This document shows, one piece after another, positions 17,275-24,846 of a DNA stretch of 40,661 nucleotides. The notes under the pieces are model-generated. The model searched no databases, was not told where the DNA came from, and saw nothing but the letters and a program-made list of their open reading frames with translations. The stretch spans positions 1 to 40,661 of the forward strand of contig JAJPKK010000064.1 of assembly GCA_021323775.1 (NCBI GenBank). The letters run 5' to 3'. Both the position numbers and the translations under genes were made by a program. Positions within the stretch are counted from its first letter, which is position 1. Every line of letters begins with the position of its first letter. The DNA comes from Hyphomicrobiales bacterium (GTDB lineage Bacteria > Pseudomonadota > Alphaproteobacteria > Rhizobiales > Xanthobacteraceae).

Positions 17275-19179
17275 TCAGTAGGCGATCGCGTAGCAATCGC
17301 GCCGCCGGTCCGCTCCGGCGATGCGGTTGCCGGTGGCTGGATCGATCAGCACCGCGGTCGCGCATCCGTTCATGCCGAAGGCGCGGATGCGGGCCACGTC
17401 GTGGCCGCGCGCTCTGAGATCATTGTAGACCGTATCCGGAATATTGGCCTCAAGATTAAGGTGGTTGAAGCCCGTATTATGCGGCCAGAACGAGCCATAG
17501 AAATGCAGCGTCTGAACCCGCGGCCATTCGAACGCCTCATGCAGGTTCGGATACCAGTCGGGCCAGAACTCCACGACATCGAGAAACGCCTGAAGGATGG
17601 TCTGGTCCTGGTTGTCGCCGCCGGGCGAGCCGATCGCCATGAAGGGCTGACCGTCGCGCAGCACGATGCTGGGCGTCAGCGTATAGCGCGGCCGCGCCCG
17701 CGGGCGAAGCTGGGCGGCGCGGGTCTTATCGAGCCAGAACTGCTCGCCGCGCACGCTCATGCCGATCCCGGTGTTGCCGAGAATCACGGCGCCGCCGATC
17801 CAGCCGCCGCTTGGCGTTGAGTCGAAGATATTGCCGTCGCGGTCGATGATGGCGATGTGGGTGGTGTCTTTCGAGGCGCCCGAAACCGGCTCCGCGTCGG
17901 GCAGCGGGCCGGTGGACTTGCCGGCATCCCTGATGTTTGCGACCCAGTAGGGCCATTCCTTCACTTGACCGTCGAAGGGCAGCGGATTGCCCGCCACGAA
18001 AGCGCGCGATGCATGCGCGGGATCGATCAGCCTGGCGCGCTCCTTCGCATAGGCCTTCGACAGCAGGCCCTCGGCCGGCACGCGCACGAAGGTCGGGTCG
18101 CCGTAATACGTATCGCGATCCGCGTAAGCGAGCTTGAGCGCCTCGACGACGGTGTGAAGATATGCGGGGCTGTTGCGCCCCATCGACCGCAGATCGAAAT
18201 TCTCCAGGATGTTGAGCGCCTCGAGGAGCACCGGTCCCTGGCCGTTGAAGCCGTGCTTGTAGACGTCGTAGCCCCGATAGGTCGTCACGCTCGGCTGCTC
18301 GACCCGGGCGAAGAACTCGGCAAAATCGGCGCGCTCGAAAGGGGCTCCGTGCTTCTGGAGAAAGCCGACCATCTCATCGGCGATGTCGCCTTTATAGAAG
18401 CGGTCGCGCGCCGCCACGATGCCGGCGCTGCGGCCCTCGTTTTTGTGGGCGCGCTCGGCCTCCACCATTCGAGTGAGCGTGCGCGCCAGGGTCGGAAACC
18501 TGATCGTGTCGCCGGGCCGGTAAGCCGAGCCGTCGGGCTTGACCCAATAATGGCGGTTGTCCGGCCAATCCTGGATGAATGCGGCGTTCCGCGCGATCGC
18601 CGCGACGGTGCGAGGCCGCAGCGGAAAGCCCTGTTCCGCATATTCGATCGCGCGCGCCGCCACCGTCTCGAAGCTCATCGTCCCCCACTGGTCAAGCACG
18701 GTGAGTGCGGCGTGAAGCGCGCCGGGCACTACTGCCGGATCGAGCCCGTTGCCGGCGAGGGTCTTGTTCCGCGCCGTATACCAGTCGATGGTGGCGCCCT
18801 GCGGCGCCCATCCCTGCCCTACGACGGCGGTCACTTTGCCGGCGCCGCGCGGATAGACGAGGACGAGGGCTTCGCCGCCAAGGCTATAGAGGTCCTGCTC
18901 CACCACGCCGCCCACGAGCAGCGCCGCCACGCCGGCATCGAAGGCGTTGCCGCCCTTCGCCAAAATCTCGAACGCTGCCGCCGTGGTCAGCGGGTGGCCG
19001 GCAGATACGCCGCCGTTGCGCCCCATGACCGGCGGCCGCTCGGCGGCGCGGGCGGCGCCTCCGGCCAAGAACACGGACGGGGCCAGCAGGAGAAGCGCGA
19101 TGAGGCCAAGGACCCTGCGCCGGAGAATTGATTGTCCCGGCCAAAGGGAAAAAGTGAGCGTTCGCGGCAAGCGGCACAT
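17275..19179 (-). CDS. Gamma-glutamyltransferase-family N-terminal nucleophile hydrolase, atypical substrate site
   Basis: 634 residues with a signal peptide ending about residue 46 (ARA-AERPP); the start has gggagga before it. The family matches throughout: GHPLTTAAAFEIL, GGNAFDAGVAA, self-cleavage/nucleophile Thr T439 in KDTTHIAIIDRDGN, and GSPGGDNQDQ. Canonical enzymes cleave the gamma-glutamyl bond of glutathione in the periplasm. Here residues that hold the glutamyl group differ: the Arg equivalent to E. coli R114 is Q122 in VVGQGWAPQGAT, the Ser-Ser of PLSSMSPT is YT in RPRYTLTPS, and the Asp of MDDF is in GEQF. Autoprocessing is likely retained, but the natural substrate is probably not glutathione; another amide or peptide is an inference. 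Confidence 0.85.
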   Translation of the reverse strand: MCRLPRTLTFSLWPGQSILRRRVLGLIALLLLAPSVFLAGGAARAAERPPVMGRNGGVSAGHPLTTAAAFEILAKGGNAFDAGVAALLVGGVVEQDLYSLGGEALVLVYPRGAGKVTAVVGQGWAPQGATIDWYTARNKTLAGNGLDPAVVPGALHAALTVLDQWGTMSFETVAARAIEYAEQGFPLRPRTVAAIARNAAFIQDWPDNRHYWVKPDGSAYRPGDTIRFPTLARTLTRMVEAERAHKNEGRSAGIVAARDRFYKGDIADEMVGFLQKHGAPFERADFAEFFARVEQPSVTTYRGYDVYKHGFNGQGPVLLEALNILENFDLRSMGRNSPAYLHTVVEALKLAYADRDTYYGDPTFVRVPAEGLLSKAYAKERARLIDPAHASRAFVAGNPLPFDGQVKEWPYWVANIRDAGKSTGPLPDAEPVSGASKDTTHIAIIDRDGNIFDSTPSGGWIGGAVILGNTGIGMSVRGEQFWLDKTRAAQLRPRARPRYTLTPSIVLRDGQPFMAIGSPGGDNQDQTILQAFLDVVEFWPDWYPNLHEAFEWPRVQTLHFYGSFWPHNTGFNHLNLEANIPDTVYNDLRARGHDVARIRAFGMNGCATAVLIDPATGNRIAGADRRRDCYAIAY

Positions 19180-19379
19180 GCGGTTCCTCCCAATCTGTCG
19201 TTTGCCCGATCATACGTGCGACCGCGCTGCCGCGGAAGGCCGCTGCCCGCATGCTGGTCGCCAATGACCAGAACCCGACTCACGAGGTCCCGCCTGTTGC
19301 GCATGCCGCCTGATCCATCCATATGATGAGCCTGCGGGGGGCAGTTCGCCGGCGAAATTGAAAATTCGGAGAGGTCCCT

Positions 19380-20843
19380 TTGACCTTCGGCATACTGAAA
19401 GCGAGATTCCGCCGGGCGTCGCCCGCCTCTACAAGGCCATCCGCCGCCGGAGGCTCCGTCTCGCCCGCTTCGAACCAGGCCAGGGTCATCGGTAGCGTGG
19501 CGGCGAAGCGCTCACAGCATTTGCCAGAGCCAACCAGGAAGTCTGGGCACGAGCCGCAGGCGGCCGCCTCGCATCAGCAAGCTCAGCCGCCCGCGGCTAA
19601 GCCTCAGCACGATCGGGCAGCGGCTGCCGAGCCGCCGGCTTCCTTTCCGGAGTTGCCCAAACCCGGCCAGATCGAAGCCTCAGGACCGCCGGCGCTCGAA
19701 ACCGGGGGCATCCTTACGATCGATCTTGCCGCCATCGTCAAGAACTGGAAGGCGATCGCGAACCGGGTGGTTCCGGCGGATTGCGCGGCTGTCGTCAAGG
19801 CCGACGCCTATGGCTGCGGCATTGACAAGGTGGCGATGGCGCTGGCCAGGGCCGGATGCACGACGTTCTTTGTCGCCCACCTGACCGAAGCGCGCCGCGT
19901 GCGCGCTGCCGTGGCCGCGGTGGCGCCGGATGCCGCGATCTATGTGCTCAATGGCCTCCCTCCCGGAACCGCACCGATATTTGCGGAGATCAACGCCCGG
20001 CCGGTGATCGGCAGTCTCGCCGAATTTGTCGAGTGGGACGCCTTCCGCACCGCGACCTCTTGGGGCGGCGGCGCCGCGCTTCATTTTGACACCGGCATGA
20101 ACCGGCTCGGCTTCGCGCTCGAAGAGGCGCCGCATTTCACCGCGCGGGCGAAAATGCCGAACCACGGCATTTCGCTCGTGATGAGCCATCTGGCCTGCGC
20201 CGACACGCCGAGCCACCCTCTCAATGCAAAGCAGATCGAGGCATTTCGCGATTTGCGCTTCATGTTCCGCGGCACCCCGACGTCGCTTGCCAATTCATCC
20301 GGCATTTTTCTCGGGCCCGCGACCCATTGCGACCTGGTGCGCCCCGGCGCCGCGCTGTTCGGCGTAAACCCGACGCCGGCGACCGTGAACCTGATGGAGC
20401 CTGTCATCACCCTCAAGGCGCGCATCGTCCAGGTGCGCGATGTGGCGCGCGGCGAGGCCGTGGGTTACGGGGCCGCCTGGACCGCCCCTCGGACATCTCG
20501 GATTGCCATCGTCTCTGTCGGCTATGGGGACGGCTATCCGCGCGCCGCCGACGGCGCCAGACCGGGGAGCAAAGGGAGCAGCGCACTTGCCGAACGTATC
20601 GCCAAATCCGCTGCATTTGCGCTCATCGCCGGCCAACGCTGCCCGATGGCGGGCCGCGTCTCCATGGACCTGATGGCGTTTGATGTCACGCGCCTGTCGG
20701 ATGAGGAGGTGCGGCGCGGGGCTTACGCTGTCCTGATCGGAGATGACATCACGGTCGACGACCTGGCCTTATGGAGCGGCACCATCGGATATGAGGTGCT
20801 GACCTCACTGGGCCGCCGCTATCGGCGAGAGTGGAAGTGGTGA
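19380..20843 (+). CDS. alr: Alanine racemase with N-terminal low-complexity extension
   Basis: 487 residues from TTG 19380, preceded by ggagagg. The PLP-dependent racemase begins near residue 108 (GGILTIDLAAIVKNW). PLP lysine K140 is in AVVKADAYGCG; the second catalytic base is Y382 in SVGYGDGYPR; MAGRVSMDLMAFDV is also standard. It converts L- to D-alanine for peptidoglycan. The first ~105 residues are Ala/Pro/Gln-rich, with no fold signal, and contain no ATG; either they are a real extension or translation begins at a later GTG. The extension is the uncertain part, not the enzyme identity. Confidence 0.92.
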   Translation: MTFGILKARFRRASPASTRPSAAGGSVSPASNQARVIGSVAAKRSQHLPEPTRKSGHEPQAAASHQQAQPPAAKPQHDRAAAAEPPASFPELPKPGQIEASGPPALETGGILTIDLAAIVKNWKAIANRVVPADCAAVVKADAYGCGIDKVAMALARAGCTTFFVAHLTEARRVRAAVAAVAPDAAIYVLNGLPPGTAPIFAEINARPVIGSLAEFVEWDAFRTATSWGGGAALHFDTGMNRLGFALEEAPHFTARAKMPNHGISLVMSHLACADTPSHPLNAKQIEAFRDLRFMFRGTPTSLANSSGIFLGPATHCDLVRPGAALFGVNPTPATVNLMEPVITLKARIVQVRDVARGEAVGYGAAWTAPRTSRIAIVSVGYGDGYPRAADGARPGSKGSSALAERIAKSAAFALIAGQRCPMAGRVSMDLMAFDVTRLSDEEVRRGAYAVLIGDDITVDDLALWSGTIGYEVLTSLGRRYRREWKW

Positions 20844-20845
20844 GC

Positions 20846-20871
20846 GGTTCAATTTCACCGGGACGCGCTGT
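20846..20871 (-). repeat. 26-nt dispersed element, copy 1
   Basis: Read on the minus strand it gives acagcgcgtcccggtgaaat and so on, matching copy 2 at 35879-35904 at 20 of 26 positions. The shared core is cccggtgaa(a/t)ttgaa. It lies 3 nt after the alr stop. Confidence 0.6.
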
Positions 20872-20976
20872 AAATTCAAGTCCGGTGAGGCGGAAATGCA
20901 TCATAAAAGGCATCGAAGCGATCACGGCCGCGAGTGATTGCGGCGCCGCTGCTCGACGCGTGCTGACCCGCTCGGA

Positions 20977-21063
20977 ATTCAAAAGAGTTTTCCACCGGGC
21001 CTGGCCCGACCTGCAGCGCATGAAACGTCCGCTGCCCGTGGCGCGGTCCTACCGGGTGAGTTT
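20977..21063 (+). repeat. 87-bp dispersed repeat, copy 1
   Basis: Starts attcaaaagagttttccacc and ends cctaccgggtgagttt. The first 50 nt are identical to copy 2 at 32255-32341, and about five differences occur in the rest. Both copies have the same orientation and are non-coding as far as I can tell, although one frame reads FKRVFHRAWPDLQRMK in both. Confidence 0.9.
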
Positions 21064-21445
21064 CTTCCCTAGTTGAGCGCTTCCGAAATTCGAAGCATAT
21101 GGAGCCCGCCCGGAAGGCCGCGTTTACCGGCCCAACTTGAGGTCTTCAATTGATAGGTTTCATGGAATCGCTGAACTAGGCCAAAAATTTGTTCGGCGCG
21201 CAACGCCGGCCCTCATCCGCGGGAAAAACCTCGCGATGATTGGAACCAGCGACGCGCATCGAGATTGAATACGCGTGATTGAGCCGAAGCTCTTTTCAAG
21301 GAGGTCGTTGGGCACGCTGCCCGCGCCGATACTGCGCCGCGATGGACGACCACACGCAGCCAATGCGCTTGCTTCCGGGATGAGCGAAGGCGCCGCGCCA
21401 CGGGTTTCTGCCCGATGATCGGAAAACAAAGAGAGCAGACGCAAA

Positions 21446-21871
21446 ATGTCACAACGCAGCGAGCTTCGTCAGCAATACGAAATTATCGGCTCCTTGCAGC
21501 CGGCGATTCATACGCCGCAAAATTGGAACTACGAGATTCCCAGCGCACTCTACCGCGCCTATATGCACCCGCCGCACGATGTGGGCGGCCAGCGCGATGT
21601 TCCGGTCCACTACGAAGAAAAAGAAGAAGAACAATGGGAACTCAACACTTATGTGACATGCGAAGTGCTTGCCTGGCGAGGCGTATGGAACGCGGAGGAA
21701 AGGCGCCGCCGGGCCGATAACGATCTGGGTTATACCCTCTATCTCGGCATGCCGTACTACGGCCGCTGGATTTGGGCGGCGGCGCGGATGCTCGTAGACA
21801 AAAATCACATTTCGCTCACCGAGTTGCTGGAAAAGATTGCGGAGGTGAAGTCCCGCTATGAAGCGCACTAA
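21446..21871 (+). CDS. scnB: Thiocyanate hydrolase beta subunit
   Basis: 141 residues. Thiocyanate hydrolase turns SCN- into carbonyl sulfide and ammonia. This subunit corresponds to the N-terminal half of nitrile hydratase beta. I recognise the Thiobacillus ScnB pattern: HDVGGQRDVP, the acidic EEKEEEQWELN, EVLAWRGVWNAEERRRR, and LGMPYYGRWIWAAARMLVDK. R107 in YYGRW matches the nitrile hydratase beta Arg that contacts the oxidised metal-binding cysteines. The split into separate scnB and scnA genes, in the order scnB-scnA-scnC, separates this from ordinary nitrile hydratase, where the two halves are fused. The end overlaps scnA by 14 nt. Confidence 0.87.
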   Translation: MSQRSELRQQYEIIGSLQPAIHTPQNWNYEIPSALYRAYMHPPHDVGGQRDVPVHYEEKEEEQWELNTYVTCEVLAWRGVWNAEERRRRADNDLGYTLYLGMPYYGRWIWAAARMLVDKNHISLTELLEKIAEVKSRYEAH

Positions 21872-22181
21872 AGCGCCGCATGCGCGCAAGTCCGCCGGCA
21901 ATGCGCCCGCCCGCTTCAAAGTGGGCGATCGCGTCCGCGTGAAAGATCTGCCCAACATGTTCTACTCGCGCACGCAGATGTATGCGCGCGGTGTCTCAGG
22001 GACGATCGCCGCCTGCACATACCAGGACCTCATTCCCGAGGATGAAGCCTTTAACCAGGAAGGCCGGCTCGAACAATATTACATCGTCCGGTTCCGTCAG
22101 AAGGATCTTTGGGAAGAGTATCCGTCCGAGAAGGATACGTTGCAGACCGAGTTCCCGGATCGCTGGCTTGAGCCCGCTTGA
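21858..22181 (+). CDS. scnA: Thiocyanate hydrolase alpha subunit
   Basis: 107 residues, equivalent to the SH3-like C-terminal half of nitrile hydratase beta. Signature: FKVGDRVRVKDLPNMFYSRT, YARGVSGTI, EDEAF, YYIVRFRQKDLWEEY and TEFPDRWLEPA, all lining up with Thiobacillus ScnA. It packs with ScnB around the catalytic ScnC. ggaggtg (21841-21847) lies inside the end of scnB, so the 14-nt overlap gives coupled translation. It is a little shorter than the Thiobacillus protein at its N-terminus. Confidence 0.87.
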   Translation: MKRTKAPHARKSAGNAPARFKVGDRVRVKDLPNMFYSRTQMYARGVSGTIAACTYQDLIPEDEAFNQEGRLEQYYIVRFRQKDLWEEYPSEKDTLQTEFPDRWLEPA

Positions 22182-22216
22182 GAATGATCTGAGGTGGAAA
22201 GGTAGAAGGATCGCAG

Positions 22217-22954
22217 ATGCAGACAACGCACCAACATGCCGGCGGCGGCCACGAGCACAAGGCGGCGCCGACCGTGGAAGAAATAACGGATTTCGAGGTT
22301 CTCGAAATTGCGGTGCGGGAGCTTGCGATCGAGCACGGTCTTTTCACCGCAGAAGATCATCGCAGGTTCACCGAATGGGCCGAGTCCATCGGACCGGCCG
22401 CGGGCTCGCGGCTGGTCGCGAAGGCATGGACCGACCCGGCTTTCAAGGCGCGTCTCCTGGCGGACGGCACCGCCGCTTGCAAGGAGATCGGCATCGACTG
22501 GGCGGAACCCACCGGGTTCGGCACCCCGAGCGACTACATGAATTTTCGCGTGCTCGAAGATACGCCGACACTGCACCACGTGATCGTTTGCACGCTCTGC
22601 TCGTGCTATCCCCGGCCCCTGCTCGGCATGTCGCCCGAATGGTACCGCTCGACCAACTACCGGCGCAGGCTGGTTCGGTGGCCGCGTGAGGTGCTCGCCG
22701 AATTCGGATTGATCCTGCCGCCGGAGGTGGAGATCAGGGTCGAGGACTCCAACCAGAAATGCCGCTTCATTGTTCTTCCGGTGCGGCCTTCAGGGACCGA
22801 GAACTGGACCGAGGAGCAACTCGCGGCGATCGTCACCCGCGACTGCATGATTGGCGTCGCCTTGCCGCGGCCCGGTCGGACGGCCGACGTTCATCCTGTC
22901 CACAAGGCGCGCCATCCTGTCCACAGTTCGCCCAGTATGAGGGCCGCCGAATGA
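22217..22954 (+). CDS. scnC: Thiocyanate hydrolase gamma (catalytic, cobalt) subunit
   Basis: 245 residues, homologous to nitrile hydratase alpha. The metal site is VCTLCSCYPRP with C125, C128 and C130; the Thr in CTLC is the cobalt-type form (iron enzymes have CSLC). In the family the second and third cysteines are oxidised to sulfinate and sulfenate. An N-terminal His-rich segment (HQHAGGGHEHK) precedes the helical part, as in several cobalt-type alpha subunits. agaagga stands six bases before ATG. The final ~25 residues (after PRPGRTADVHP) look unconserved. The next gene overlaps its stop (ATGA). Confidence 0.9.
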   Translation: MQTTHQHAGGGHEHKAAPTVEEITDFEVLEIAVRELAIEHGLFTAEDHRRFTEWAESIGPAAGSRLVAKAWTDPAFKARLLADGTAACKEIGIDWAEPTGFGTPSDYMNFRVLEDTPTLHHVIVCTLCSCYPRPLLGMSPEWYRSTNYRRRLVRWPREVLAEFGLILPPEVEIRVEDSNQKCRFIVLPVRPSGTENWTEEQLAAIVTRDCMIGVALPRPGRTADVHPVHKARHPVHSSPSMRAAE

Positions 22955-23304
22955 GCGTCACAAGCAATGTGGATCTTCGCCCAATCGCACTGCTGGAGGC
23001 AATACGGAGTGAGGGGAAGTCCTGGGATGTCATCGCGCCGCAATATGGCGTGACCAATCCGGATCCGCCGTGGAAAACCAGTCTTGTCGCGATGTGCGAG
23101 TGTCTCGCGATCAGCGGGGCGGTGCCGACGCTGGACCGGCGCCGAGCCGAGGATGAGCTTGCATAGGCCGTTTATAACGACGTTCCTGCGCCGGAACGTC
23201 AGCTGCTGGCGCTCGTCCACACCATGCTCAGGCGCGGGCTGGTGATGGAGGGCGATCTCGCCGACCGCATGCGCTCGGTGCGATCGCGGCTTGAAGCGGC
23301 TTGA
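22951..23304 (+). pseudogene. Cobalt-activator-like gene of the scn operon, split by an in-frame TAG
   Basis: The frame starts at ATG 22951, overlapping the scnC stop, and reads 71 codons to TAG 23164-23166 (ending RRRAEDELA). The same frame then continues 45 sense codons (AVYNDVPAPERQLLALVHTM, RRGLVMEGDLADRMRSV, SRLEAA) to TGA 23302. Both halves look like one protein of about 117 residues. The WK-containing middle and the LLALVHTMLRRGL helix resemble nitrile hydratase activators, which are related to the beta subunit N-terminus. In Thiobacillus the gene after scnC encodes the cobalt-insertion factor P15K, of similar size. CAG to TAG is the simplest change. It could be a true mutation, a sequencing error or a read-through site. 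Confidence 0.7.
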
Positions 23305-23317
23305 GCGGCAGCATGAC

Positions 23318-23356
23318 GGCAGGATGGGGTTGATTGCAGCTCAACCCCATCCTGCC
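23318..23356. terminator. Strong bidirectional terminator hairpin
   Basis: Perfect 16-bp arms 23318-23333 and 23341-23356 (ggcaggatggggttga and its complement) with a 7-nt loop, between the end of the scn operon and the convergent serine hydrolase stop at 23360. It is the longest perfect stem noticed in the window. Confidence 0.85.
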
Positions 23357-23359
23357 GAA

Positions 23360-24631
23360 CTACCTCTCCAGCTCGGTGAGAGCAGCGTAGACCATATTTC
23401 GCAAGAGCGTCGAATAGTAGAACAGCCGGCTTGGCGCCTGCATCATGAACACGACCGTCAAACGCTGCTTCGGGTCGTTCCAGAACGAGGTGCCGGCGGC
23501 GCCGGCCCAGTAATAATCGCCGGGGGAGCCTGCGTAGGTCGCGACGCCTGCCTGCCGCCGCACCGCAAAACCGAGGCCGAAGCCGTAGCCGGGTCCCGGC
23601 AAATAGGTTGTCGGTCCGGGGCCGATCTGCCCCAGATGGTCGGAGGTCATGAACGCGACTGTTGCCGGGCTCAAGATGCGATGCCCGTCGAGCGCGCCGC
23701 CGTTCTGCAGCATCTGCAGGAACTTCGCGTAGTCGAACGCGGTCGAAACCATGCCTTGGCCGCCCGCTTCCCATTTCGCGGGAAGCCGCGGGTTGCTGAC
23801 CGGCTCGGCGCCCACGACCTTGTTGTCGGTCGCCAGTGGCTCGGCGATCAAATTCTGCTTTGCCGAGGGAACGGAAAAACCGGTGTCGCTCATGCCAAGC
23901 GGGTCAAGAATGTTCTCCTTCTCAAACTGGTACAGCGATTTGCCCGACGCGACCTCGATCACCCGGCCCAGCACATCGGTTGAATGGCTGTAGTTCCAGC
24001 TTGAGCCGGGCTGGACCGCGAGCGGCAGCCTGGCGATGGCTTCGGCGAAACCGGCATTGGTCACATCGGCGCCGAAAAGATTGGCCTCCTGATACATTTT
24101 CGCGACGGGCGTTCCGGGCAGGAAACCGTAAGTCAGGCCTGAAGTGTGGCGCATCAAATCCTGCACCGTGATGGGCCGCGCCGCCGGCACGAGATCCACC
24201 CCCGCGGCGCCCGGCTTCTGCACCGCGACCTTCATGTCGGCAAAGGCTGGAATGTATTTCTGGATTGGATCGCTCAGAAACAGCCTGCCCTGCTCGATCA
24301 AAATCATGGCCGCGACCGAAGTGATCGGCTTGCTCATGGAGTAGATGCGGAAAATCGCCTCTTTCGGCATCGGCCTCTTCGTGGCCGGGTCAAGCCAGCC
24401 AAAAGATTCGTAGAATGCTATCTTGCCGTTGCGCACGATCAGCAGCGCAGCGCCCGGAATGGTCCCTTTGGCGATATCGGCGTTGAGCGTGCCGGCAATC
24501 CGATCCAGCCGTTCGCCGGAAAGGCCCACATCTTCGGGCTTGGCGTAACTGAGCGATTGTGCGCGGGATAAAGCCGGGAAGAGAAGCAGTACGAAAAGCA
24601 CCGCCAATAGAGTTCGCTTCGTGGCAGACAT
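23360..24631 (-). CDS. Secreted beta-lactamase-family serine hydrolase (class C/esterase type)
   Basis: 423 residues from ATG 24631, chosen for the gggagggg box before it and the clean signal peptide (KRTLLAVLFVLLLFPALSRA). The open frame runs 49 codons further upstream without support. Nucleophile motif SxxK is S98-M-S-K101 in IYSMSKPITS; the second motif is Y214-S-H in WNYSHSTDVLG. A KTG-like third motif is not obvious, as in EstB-type esterases. Length fits the PF00144 family: D-aminopeptidase, esterase or transesterase. Antibiotic hydrolysis should not be assumed. It converges with the scn operon. Confidence 0.85.
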   Translation of the reverse strand: MSATKRTLLAVLFVLLLFPALSRAQSLSYAKPEDVGLSGERLDRIAGTLNADIAKGTIPGAALLIVRNGKIAFYESFGWLDPATKRPMPKEAIFRIYSMSKPITSVAAMILIEQGRLFLSDPIQKYIPAFADMKVAVQKPGAAGVDLVPAARPITVQDLMRHTSGLTYGFLPGTPVAKMYQEANLFGADVTNAGFAEAIARLPLAVQPGSSWNYSHSTDVLGRVIEVASGKSLYQFEKENILDPLGMSDTGFSVPSAKQNLIAEPLATDNKVVGAEPVSNPRLPAKWEAGGQGMVSTAFDYAKFLQMLQNGGALDGHRILSPATVAFMTSDHLGQIGPGPTTYLPGPGYGFGLGFAVRRQAGVATYAGSPGDYYWAGAAGTSFWNDPKQRLTVVFMMQAPSRLFYYSTLLRNMVYAALTELER

Positions 24632-24846
24632 GGAACCCCTCCCTCTTCGTTTACTCGGGCGTGATGTTGCCGGGCACGAATAAAGCGGCGTGCTGCAACG
24701 TAGCCGCTGTATGGGCGACCCTTGCGTCGCCCAATGGCGCGCACCAACGTTGCCGCAGACTCCTCCCCTCCCCCACAAGGGGTGAGGAAGTCGCGAGTGG
24801 TTCGGCCGCCGCTTAAGCTGGCGCGCCTATCAGGGCCGCCCCTACA

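Larger units (their letters stand above)
20844..21445. other. Intergenic region upstream of the scn operon
   Basis: 602 bp with no credible gene. It contains a 26-nt element (20846-20871), the 87-bp repeat (20977-21063), and about 380 bp of unassigned sequence that must include the scn promoter. ggccgcgagtga at 20926-20937 recurs inverted near 32190, just before the other 87-bp copy. No tRNA or riboswitch is recognisable. Confidence 0.5.

Noticed and set aside
17857-19131. 424-codon plus-strand frame across the GGT-family gene
   Set aside because: Antisense shadow; the minus-strand gene has signal peptide, ribosome site and catalytic motif.
20831-21076. Small gene containing FKRVFHRAWPDLQRMK, shared by both 87-bp repeats
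   Set aside because: The frame differs in start and end at the two copies and several differences between copies change residues; treated as non-coding repeat.
21446-22954. Ordinary nitrile hydratase
   Set aside because: The beta subunit is split into two genes in scnB-scnA order, with ScnB- and ScnA-specific blocks; thiocyanate hydrolase fits better, although nitrile side activity is not excluded.
23360-24631. Antibiotic-resistance beta-lactamase
   Set aside because: The SMSK and YSH motifs and length fit esterase/D-aminopeptidase-type PF00144 members; nothing indicates antibiotic hydrolysis.
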